Shown here one piece after another: positions 1-60,564 of a DNA stretch of 64,000 nucleotides; within the stretch, counting starts at the first letter, position 1; every line of letters begins with the position of its first letter. The stretch covers positions 24,733,638-24,797,637 of the forward strand of contig NC_049980.1 in NCBI RefSeq assembly GCF_000003815.2, written 5' to 3'. The DNA is from Branchiostoma floridae. Lineage: Eukaryota; Chordata; Leptocardii; Amphioxiformes; Branchiostomatidae. The position numbers and the translations under genes were made by a program. The notes below the pieces were generated by a model. It ran no database searches. It worked only from the letters and a program-made list of their open reading frames with translations, and had not been told where the DNA came from.

Positions 1-1347
1 ATGGCAAGAGTAGAATTTTTTTTGTCAGAAGCACGAGATTGACTGTCAGGACAAAAGGGTCATAACAGACACGTACATAGTTGGTTAAAAGGATGAAGAA
101 ATGTTTAGAAGGTATGTACAGGACATGAATGATCAAAGGGCAAAGAATATTTAACCCTTACCTCCCTGCGTTCAAAATGGTTTGTCCTGTGATTGCCCTC
201 CACTTGATTAGCTGTAGTTGGGACTGAAGCCAGGTCACCCCTTTAAGGAAATGGGACAATCCTTTTGGGACTTGGAGTCCAATTTGTCTTTATGGTCAGG
301 CTTCAAGGAGGATTTTTTCATGAAAGTTGATACGACTTTGTTGAGAACAGGGGGTGTTGGCAAAGATGTTGATGAAGGAAAACAAATTGCAGGCCTGGAC
401 ATGGAGGTGGGATTATGGACCATGTCAAAGTAGGTTGACTAAACATGAAGTGGGTTGATACTGTATGGCTGTAAATAATTAGAATTCTGGAATTCTGTTC
501 AGTTAGTAAAGTATGGAAATGTCTGTTCGGTATGTTGATTTATTAATATACATATAGCGATGCACGTAGGAGTCTGGACCAAAGTCTCAGATGTATTATG
601 ACATTATGTATACATAATCGCTTTTGTTCTGCAGTGTTCTGTACAAAATGTTCTATACAAAATGTTCTGAATCTAATACTGCACAAGTCAATCTGGCCAA
701 AACTACAGTATTTCAGTTCATTTTGCTATTCTTGGTTATGTATGAGAACTGCATGTAAATGTAATGAATTGAATTGTGAAATAGAAAGGCAACATTGTTG
801 CAAAAATGCAGAATTGCTTTCTCCGAAGCCTTTTGTCAAACTACTCGTATGCGATACTATACATGTACCTTTACTTTAGGATTGCCCTTTAGTATTGTGT
901 AAAAAAGATGAGTAAAATAAATTCCTCATATTTGCTGAACAGCTAATATCTAGCCTAAGCTCTAATTGGCTACTGACAGAAGGAGAAAGAAAAAAAAACA
1001 CACCAGAAAAACACACCAGAAAAAATGATATGTATTTTTTTTATTCCATGGCCATGAATTATGTTGCATCACAATGATTACACTATTATTTCTTTGCGTC
1101 ATATCAGAATAAATCCTCATTTTGCTGGAGTGCTCTTATGTTGATCATTAACTAATTGTATCAGTTTCTGATAAGGGACCAGGTACTGTGGTGGCCCTCT
1201 TACTCTACATTTGATACTGATGAATGAAAAATTGTTGTCTAAGACTAGAGATGCAAAATCAGTGTTATATGCTCTCTCCTCAGGTCCCCTGTTGAACCCA
1301 ATGGCAGCTGACTGAAGCACATGCAGTACAGTTCACAGACAGTAGCC
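1..1347. other. 5' flank of the FAK gene, no gene seen
   Basis: AT-rich sequence with only short open frames that do not resemble known proteins. I see no clear TATA box or CpG-rich promoter. A four-codon upstream frame (ATG 1301, TGA 1313-1315) sits just before the FAK start. A possible acceptor (CCTCAG, ending at 1283) means the 5' UTR may be spliced from farther upstream. Confidence 0.5.
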
Positions 1348-39287
<37,940 letters not shown>

Positions 39288-39361
39288 CACACGAGGACAG
39301 GGTCGTACATGTAGGACGAGTAGAAATGCCATGTAGATATCTTATAGATACTAAGGTGAAA

Positions 39362-39367
39362 AATAAA
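39362..39367 (+). promoter_or_regulatory. Proximal poly(A) signal candidate
   Basis: AATAAA 75 nt after the FAK stop codon. Confidence 0.45.
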
Positions 39368-41083
39368 TATAATTAATGGTATTTACTTTGCTGGTAGTGC
39401 AGCTTTAAGAATTTGGGTGGTTACTTTTGACATCTGCTAACAGCACAATGGTGACTGTGTAATATTCATGTTCTACATGTATGAACTATTTACATGTACA
39501 AATGTACGGAAACTAAAAACTGGTGAGTCATGTAGGTTCATTTACTTCATGTGTAAAATGATGTTTTCAGTTATTTCCTCTAATTTGTTATTGATAGAGG
39601 AAGGAAGACGTGCCATTTTGAGCAAATAATTTGGGAATTATTTACCAGTTAGAGAATTGGCCAAGCATGACTAATATGCTACAAGTGCTATTTTTATTAC
39701 ATGTACCAATGACAATCTCTAAAATGTTGTAGACTATGAATGTATGTATTCTGACAGGTTATTTGTAGCCAACAGTGCTATTGTGCCATACTGGTGTTTA
39801 ATATGAATTAATGCCATCAACTAGAAATGAATACAGCTATGGTGGTATGTATAGTATAGCTGTTCTTCTTGTATGGAAATTTGTTTGAATGTAATCATTC
39901 ATGTTCAAATTTGTGGTAGAAAAGATGTCGGCTATTTGTAGGATTATAAAGCAAAACCCAGCTAAGTTGATAAGAAAATATGACAACAGTATGTATTAGA
40001 AATATACATGTACTGAGGAACTAGGATCACTGATGTACCCATTGTGTTACATTTATTCTGCTTTCAGAGAATTGCTCACTAACACACCAGGATGTAGAAA
40101 ATTCATTGTTACTAAACTATATTTTTCACTTTTTTATGTCTTAAATGAACAGATTGTTATGTTGGTTATTATGGGGTACATATCATGATATTTAACAAAC
40201 TTGTAAAATATTACAAGATGAAATGACAAATACCATACAATTACATGTTGACTTATATCATGTATCTTTCAAAATATGCAATTGAAATTTTACTTTGAAG
40301 GTTGTGACTGTTATTCGAGGATATCATGACCCTCTTGATTAGTTGATACAAATACCTGTAGCTTCCTAAAATGGGAACTCTGAAATCTTAACATTTCGTT
40401 TCTGTCAGCATGTACTTTCAAAGGCAATAACAGGGTTTCTCCAACAGAATCCTCCAATTTTGGCATCTAGTGTTTTTACAAAGATACCTCTACATGTATG
40501 TTTTGAAATATCTGATTTCCTATGTACTTGGGTTATGTTTTCACAAGTCTTATATATGTTTTTGCACATAATAAGTAGTGCCAAGCTGAATGCTTGTACC
40601 TGTACATTGATGTCTTGGTGAAAGTGCAGTTACTCTTTGTGCTATGAGCTTGCCTGTTTTTGTTTGTTGGGCCTTTTGGTGAACATACACATTTAGCCTT
40701 TTTGACATGTAGGACATTCACGTGGTTTCGTCATTTCTATTTCTATACTATACTGGGCAAAGTCCCCTTCAGGGGCATCCCGCCCAGGTGAACAGAGGTG
40801 CACGGCACTAGTGATTGCATAAGAAAAAAAATCATTGATTCTTTTACACCAAACAAATCAGATCAGTCTAGAGAAAATATGGTGTTTGATGGGTAGTCAT
40901 ATCAGTCCTTATTGTCTGTACTAGTACCATAGTCATTCCTCTGAACTGTTTGTTGGGGTTTAGGTGGTTTATTTTGTATGATATAAACATGTATGATGAC
41001 AGGTTTTCTAATTGTGTATGCAACGTGGTCATCCCTAAACCATGTATGTACCCAGAGATGTGTATAATGCAGTATTATTTATC

Positions 41084-41089
41084 AATAAA
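41084..41089 (+). promoter_or_regulatory. Distal poly(A) signal candidate
   Basis: AATAAA followed by TG- and T-rich sequence, plausible for the long FAK 3' UTR. Confidence 0.45.
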
Positions 41090-41637
41090 TGGGTTCTAAT
41101 TTTCATGTCAAGTTATTTTTTATGCCTGCTCTTGATACCCGTTGTCTTAGAGTTTTACACAAAGTGGAACGTGTACAAAAGCGCCTCCTGTTGAACAGAG
41201 ATGGAACCTCAACCAGGGACGAAGTCAAGCATACATTTTGTAGTAACAAGGATCAAACAGCTGTGGTTTCCATTGGATTATTTAACTACGTAACTTATGT
41301 GTAACAGCAACTTAGATTTGAAAGATTCACAAACACTTGGTTGGTCTTTTTTCTTTAATCTACAAGTACATATCCTTTTTTGCTACTTGTCAAGATGTTG
41401 CATCCTTCCAAATCAGATCAATCTCAAATTCATCCTCAATATTATATTTACTCATACAGTATTCTACATAATAATTAATGCGTGGATAACAATGTTTCTA
41501 ACTACACATGCACTCGTGAAATTGAAGTCCTTTACCTTGTCTTAAACAAATTTAAATCCTGAAGTACATTGATTGTGTCCACTGGTGCAGAGATTCTTAC
41601 ACATTCTGTTCAGTACATAAGTACAGTATCATTTCAG

Positions 41638-42068
41638 CAAAAAAGCCAGTACCACATGATTTTTTGGAGGAGGAAAGGTTAAGTACAATAGTGAAAGGTC
41701 TGAAGGCCTTTGGTCTAGTTGATGAATACACCAAATATCAACGTACATGTACATGTAGATGTTTCCCAACTCAGGCACAAGTGGCTTCATTTGTGCTCTA
41801 TCTGACAACCGGCTGTCCTATGCACAAACACATTGACTTTCACAAGGATGGGTGCATTTCTTTTAGTTACATTGACAGGACAGAATTGCTTTGCCGTTTG
41901 AAAGGTCTTTTATGTAGGCTTGTAAAAATTACTTCAATAGAGAGACTCTACAATGAGCATGTAGAACCAACATTCAGCTCCTGTATGGCACATTGTAAGC
42001 AACACTTGGTCTCCATCTGGAATGTGTTTAACACAAACTTCTCCCTTGATCCAACATTTAGTCTATAA
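41638..42068 (+). pseudogene. Orphan open frame, possible fragment of a HECT-like protein
   Basis: From a TTTCAG acceptor-like site (ends 41637), an open frame runs to TAA at 42066-42068, with no ATG near its start. It begins KKPVPHDFLEEERLSTIVKG then LKAFGLVDEYTKYQ, continues with VASFVLYLTTGCP and is cysteine-rich. The opening is faintly like invertebrate HECT-like (G2E3-type) proteins, but this is weak. A (ACATGT)n stretch falls within the frame. It could be a pseudogene fragment, a lost terminal exon or chance. Confidence 0.3.
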
Positions 42069-42488
42069 ACATTCAACACTCAGACAAGTCCTTCATAAAG
42101 GTGAAATAACAAGTAAACTCACCCAATACTCAGCTACATACAACTGTAGTTCATAAAACTTTTTTTGAATGTTTATATATGATAAATGTATAGAGACAAT
42201 ATTTCACTTGGAAGTAAAGAAAGAAGAATAAATCTCAGCTCCAATAGGAAAAACACTGGATAAATAAAATAGTCGACATAACATTTAAGTGTCCTGAAGT
42301 ATCATGTTTGGCAATCTTAAGACATTAATGGGTTGAAATGTGAGTATAATCTTGACAGTTACTGTTGGAACTTGGCAGTCCTTGAATATAGTATACTAGA
42401 AAAATAGTATTGGAATATTGGACAACTTGTGTGCTTTGGAGAGAGGCTGACGTGAGGTCACAAAAACGGCGTGAATAGTTCAGTTGGA

Positions 42489-54362
<11,874 letters not shown>

Positions 54363-57300
54363 CTGAAGAGAATGAGAAAGTACAGAATATTATACAAAGC
54401 TTCATCTAATTAATCAAACAGCAAAGTAGGGCCTGTAAAATATGTATATTTCAATTTTTGATCAGGTCTCATTTATTCCATTCTTTCTGTCACCTATGAT
54501 AAGCAATGACATCTTGCCTATGGGAGGTTAACAGGAGGAGGTAGAATATAAATGTACACAATCAGGGAAGGGCTCACATTTATAATTTTTTTTAAATACA
54601 ATTTATACCAGTAAAATTGGTATTTGTTGCAAAAAAAACATACTTAACCTGCTTGCCCTCTGAATCAGCAGGGAAACTTAACCCTATCTATGTTCAGTAT
54701 CTGTTTCTGATTTTCATGAATAAGACAAGTACACTCAATCTGTTTTTGCTAATTTATACACACTCAAGAGTCTGTAGCAATATGAGTTGATTCGTTTTAT
54801 TTTTAAGACAGAAATAACATACAGCATTTTTATAGCATCAGTGAGTTTTCAGGAAAAATGATTGAAGTAAAAAATAACCAAGAAAATGACAATACGGATC
54901 ATATCATACAGGGCAGGAGCTGGATTTAGATAATGCACAAAAGGAGTAAAAAGAAAGAAACGGAAGGTGCCATTATACATGTAAGTTTGTTATCTTAATT
55001 CAGCAGACTGGTGGACATGGTAAAACGTCTGGGCTATGCTGAGTACACTGGCATCCTGTTATCAGCAGAAGATTGACTTACACCAACATTCTGAACTTCC
55101 ATAACCTATAACCCTCATCCCATCACCCTTAGCTTATAATTAAGACAGCCTTGTCTCATATCGCAAACAAAACATCCCTCATTCCTGCAGATTTCACTTC
55201 CTGCTCCCTGTCGGAAGTGTGGAGCTCAGCCTCTTGACCTGTTTTGATGAAAAACCTCAACCACAACATCCAGCCATCTGGGAGGGATAAGGGACATGAA
55301 TTCCAGTTGGAAGTGGGGGAGCGCACTCAAAACATTCTAAGGTCTCTTTTCCCTTGGAGACAAGCTGACAAAAAATGGGTCAAATTCTGGAAAAAAGGAC
55401 CCCAAGTAGGTCAGTTTCTTTGAACATGAAGAGGTACCTTACTGTTGGTTTAAATTGATCATAAGTTATCTGTCCAGTACAATATAACCTTAAGGCACCA
55501 TAGGCCCTTACAGGTATGTCAAAATTGTATTTTGCTTTAGTGTAGAGATATCCTTGTCCCAGGATAAGGAAGTTAGATCATCTTGCTTTTCCTTTTTGAT
55601 TGACAGATATAAAGGAAAGGTGGACACGCTAGTCAACTATTTGGCACCAACATGGACCAACCCTACAAGGCCTCTATTTATAAAGGAAACACACCAGTGA
55701 TTTTCTGACACAGAAGACCATATTGAAATTGAATAAGCACCAGGAAATGGTATGACAGGTGAGTCTGGTGTTGAGACATGGAAGCAAGGGCTGTTTGCTT
55801 TGTCATGGAAAGTGTGGCTTGGCCAGATATCACATAGAACAACCCTGACCTCTATCAGCAAGGTCTGGCTTTGATCTTGTCAATCATATATAAACCTGTA
55901 ACTCTGTATAAGCAACATTATTTTGGAAGAGATTAAGGATATCTTAAATAATCAATGTCTTGCATAGTTTCAAACATGTCAGGAGAGAGAAGTCCACTCC
56001 TTTCACAACAGTGATGGTTTGGGAAGTCCCAGTTTATTGACATGGACATAGAACTGATGACAGTGGAATCTAATTAAGTTCAAGTTTTCAAACATTTGGA
56101 TATTTATGTATTGACTGATTAATTCAATATAATAATTGATGTCACCTTCTTTTCATGACCGCTTGGAGCTTCATTGTTCCACAAGTACAATTTCTGATTT
56201 TCTGGTGTCTTGATTGATTTTTCGTGGATATCACAGAGTGACTAAGACTTTTAAATGGTCCGCAAGGCGTATCTTCTTGATATAAGTACAGACAGCATAT
56301 ACAAACGGTGAGAAAATAAATTCTGTGTCATCACTCCATCTGCCCCAGCCTCCTTCAGTGACTGATTTTAGACCTCCTCTACTAAGGCCCCCTTTTCCAC
56401 TAGACGGCAATCGCGATGCGCTCTTACTGCGACCTTAATAGGACATGTGTAACCTTTGATTTCTTACTGGGTATATCACACAGTATGTAAAAGTGTGACT
56501 TAGAGGACAACAAAACACACAAAGTGTACAAAGATTTGTTTCTTTTCTATACAATGCGTTGAGTGATCTGTCAAATTCAATGTCACAGAGAGCGCGGCAA
56601 GAGCGCCATCCTAGTGGTAAGGGGGTATGAACAGTCCACCTGTATTACAGTTTGGTATGGAAGCTGCCAGATATGGTTGGTTGATTATCCACTCCTGCAT
56701 GCTGAGGGTTTGTTTATTGAGGCACTCTTCAAGGCACCCACACATGGCGTGAGTTTCCTTGATCTTCCCATGGTTTGTTTATTGTGGCTTGTCTCATGAA
56801 GGTGTGTTTATACATATCGCTTAAACTGTTCAACAGTACCTCTTTCAACTGCTGGTTTGGGGGTGATTGATTGCTTACAAACCTTGGTAGAAATAGGGTA
56901 GATGTAGTATGATTTATAAAAAGGCCAAAACTGTGTATCTTCATGGCTATTTTCTGTAAACATCACTGTACACGTCATTCTAAAAAGTCAGATATACTTG
57001 TGCCATTTGAATTTCTGCGAAGAAACTAAAAATGTTCTGGAAGGTCTGGATTGAATACAACTGTTATTTTGCTATTACAAGCTGTACGTCTTGTAAATTG
57101 GGTGTCTCCAAATACAACGATATTTTAAGAAATACACACAGAACGTATCACGCACAAACTGCCTGTGAACACAGACATGTCTGCACTTGATTTAGCGGAG
57201 AATGTATCTCCAATAAAAAGGCTGACTAGGATCACAACTTTTAGGGAAACTTGCCAGCACTGGCTTTGGCTGTACTAATCCCATAACCTGACTCTCTAAT

Positions 57301-59433
57301 CTGGATTCAAAGAAAAAAACAAGGACAAGTTTTAAAAAAATGAGTAACACTAACAGCAATAAAAAAATAAATAACAGCAACTAGTTATTGCTTTATGTCT
57401 ATCTGACACTGATGAAGAGTAGCAAGGTAATCAAAAGGCAGAAGCATACTGATAAAAAAATCACTGCCTGAGTATCTGTCTGTGATTTTGCCTGCCAGTC
57501 ATTTTGCAATGGACGGCAAAGCCAACCCATCAACAAAGCTGCAGGACGATGCGGTCCACTGTTATGATTTTCCCTCACATACCGCAAATATACATAAACA
57601 TTGTTAGCAGACATCAAGCCCTCGAGCACCTGTTGTCATGCTTTCTGTCTAGCTGCAACCAACTGAAGGCTCTTGAAGGGTTTATAGCATATTGGTTCAC
57701 ACAAAAGATGAATGTAACGTTAGGGGGCAAGTTGAAAAGCTGCTGCTGTTTGGAATATGGTGATGAATGAAGACAAATGTTTACAAATAATCTTTGCTAA
57801 TGAGAGGTATTGATAATGGATAAAAATCAAAGAGTGAATAGTTTGTATAAGTTTCAAAACCATTTGAAAGAATAGAGCTAAAGATAATAAATGGTAATAG
57901 GGGGGTGATTCCAAACAATCTGCTTGTTTTTTTCTTCAATGTTCATCTTCATACCAGTTTAAGAAAACTATATTCATATACACTAGCTTAGGTGGATTCC
58001 AATATCCAATGTAGAGTTCACATCAGGACAAACAGTTGATTATACATTGCTTTGACTGGTGAGGTGAGGTGTGGTTCCCAGCACCATTGGCAGCTGTGCT
58101 CATAATATTATCAACTATTGACTTTGGGTCTTCTGGTTGTCAAGGCTAGAAATCTACTCTCCTGTCAGTCCTGAAAAGGAATTTGACAGACTTTTATTGG
58201 GTGCTGATTGACTTCTTTTCTGTGAGGATGTGAGGCATAATTCAGAATTTGATACCTTACCCCTAACCCTCATGCAAACCAATTACTCAGATTCAGGCTC
58301 CCACACATCGAGGATACCTTAATATATAGTTGACTATAATTTAGTATAAACTGGAGATAATTAATGGTCCAATTGTTTTGTGTAATTTTTTTTAATGCAT
58401 TGAAAGGTGTTCACCTCTCTCTACCTGACATAGCACGCCCTGATCATGAGAACCTTTAACTGGTCCCAGGCTGGGTGTAGATGAGACCAAGGAGGTTGAA
58501 AGAGGGAACTTGATGAGACCATAAAGTCCTGGAGATTTTAAGACCATCCCAAGTTTAATGGGGTCCACATCAAACTGCTTGGAGGTTTGGACAATGATAT
58601 CAGAACTGAAGTAAAGGACTGACTTCCAGCAAGTGACCATCAGAAAGGATTTACGCCATAACAAGGAGGATCTACTCAACCTGTTTGACCTACCCAAATG
58701 GTATCCAAACTATGGAAAACCTTGCTGATAAAGGACATTACATTCTCCAGTAAACCCATTTAGACCCCACCAGAACTGGAGAAGAGTTTCTAGGCTAGCA
58801 TCAGAAATGTCTCACCAACCAGTTTCCAACTGTTCAGATTAAACCGCAATTCTTCCAAGATTCCAGTTTCTCCTGATGAATGCCATTTGTTATTTGATGT
58901 AATGATGACACGAGAAACCTCATAAAATGGCATAGGAAAGCTCATTGCACTCTATAGACCTTATATCCACCCATAACTTGTGCTATATTGGTCCACAAAC
59001 AGTATTCCTCCACACACTTTAGTGCTAATTCTTTGCACAGTAGCCTTAACAATCAATCTTCTTTCAGCTCAGGTCTGAATGATCATGAGTGGCCAGCCTG
59101 CTCCAGAAACTGATCCTCCAAAATATATCAAAACTGGGTATCAGTTGTTGGTCCCCTGCTGGGCTTTCCATAATCCCCCTTAAGGGACTCTAGGAGAGGG
59201 GTATTCCCTTGGCATGTCCCCTTGGCACACATTGACCAAGCTGTGAGTGAAGGGTTTAAAATAGCAGGGCCTGATCATGTACTGGGATGATGGACAGGCA
59301 ACCCTGCCCCGAGGGGGTCTCAGAGGTGGCAGCTTCAACAAGCGTGAAACAGCCAAGTTCTGTGGCAGTCCACAACAATGCAAGGACTGGTAGCCCAAAC
59401 ACCAGCATTACTAAAACAAACAGACATCAAAAC
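54363..59433. other. 5 kb without recognisable exons, upstream of the CAD fragment
   Basis: Both strands were read for CPSase and glutaminase motifs and none was found. Only short chance-length frames occur. It is either a CAD intron far longer than the others or unrelated sequence. Confidence 0.7.
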
Positions 59434-59533
59434 NNNNNNNNNNNNNNNNNNNNNNNNNNNNNNNNNNNNNNNNNNNNNNNNNNNNNNNNNNNNNNNNNNN
59501 NNNNNNNNNNNNNNNNNNNNNNNNNNNNNNNNN
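59434..59533. other. Assembly gap of exactly 100 N
   Basis: One hundred N is the usual placeholder for a gap of unknown size, so distance and orientation across it are not established by sequence. Confidence 0.98.
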
Positions 59534-59738
59534 CCTGGCTTTAATAAAAGCATGGTGTCCCAGGCTCGCCACACCGTGGATCACATGTAAATACTAATTT
59601 GAGGCAACAGAGCAACATGTGCAAAGGTCAAAAATGCGGCACGCCGCTCTGCACGCTGCGGCTCTCGCCAGAACCACAGACACATAGTTGAGAGCACTGC
59701 CCAGCCAGCGTCTGGAACATACTGTCAGGTTTGGAACA

Positions 59739-60564
59739 ATGTCTTGCAACAAAGGAAGTAGGTGCCTCCTGGCTTGGAGCCTTATGCTTGTCCTCACCTA
59801 CGGCACAATATCCAAAGCGCAGACAGATGATTTGGAAACCACGGCAGACGCGGGCACACAGGACGAGTCATGTTCATGTCAGGAGCTAAGTGCAAAGATA
59901 AAGCAACTGGAAGACTTGGTGGAAAGACTTCATGACCAAGACATTCAACTTTCTACAGAAATAGCAAAAATGTACCAACAACTTGCCGAGTTCGACCCAA
60001 CAGGTGTGAATGCAGTATCGTCTAGTCAAGTCCAGAATGACGAATCGGCGGACATTAAACAAGCTACGGTGAAGGTAGGGCAACTAGAGAAAGCACTGCA
60101 GGGACAGGCGTCGATGATCAGGAAAATACAGATCGTACAGAAGGACGAGGAGAGGAAGGGACGGCACGTGAGGAAGAGGATAAAACAGCTCATACAGAAC
60201 GACACCGTCATCGACCAGCGTATCCGCAGGCACGCGGCAGAGGTCTACACGCTCGACCACCGTATGCAAACCTTGGAGGGACAGGTGACTCAGATAGAGA
60301 ATGAGGTCATCACCATTAACAATTTCCAGCCCCAGCCCATCACAAAACCTGGATTTATCGGTGACAACAGCATTGGGCAGGAGAACACTGTGGATACCCA
60401 TGGGTCTCAGATTGAGCTTTATCACGCTGCCTTAGAGGGATGGGAGGAAATCAAAGATGAGGAGGATATCTTCACAGAATTACCCAAGGAGGACATGGAA
60501 GAAGAAGAACCGTTTGAGGAGCCCCCGACTGCCCCTACCCAGCCACCAACCAAGCTTCCAAAAG
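59739..60564 (+). CDS. Fibrinogen-like gene, exon 1: signal peptide, coiled coil, acidic hinge
   Basis: 275 codons plus one base, donor AAAAG|GTACGT. A CSCQE motif before the first coiled coil (ELSAKIKQLEDLVERLHDQD) offers cysteines for chain linkage, as in other fibrinogen-domain oligomers. Confidence 0.9.

Larger units (their letters stand above)
39288..41105 (+). other. PTK2: FAK 3' UTR (extent inferred)
   Basis: AT-rich sequence without a coding frame. AATAAA occurs at 39362-39367 and 41084-41089, offering a short (about 80 nt) or long (about 1.8 kb) 3' UTR. The true end needs transcript data. Confidence 0.5.

Noticed and set aside
218-433. Short open frames on both strands upstream of FAK
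   Set aside because: Mutually overlapping, no homology and no initiation context; treated as chance.
58392-58697. 101-codon minus-strand frame upstream of the CAD fragment
   Set aside because: Checked as a possible missing CAD exon; it contains no glutaminase or CPSase motif.
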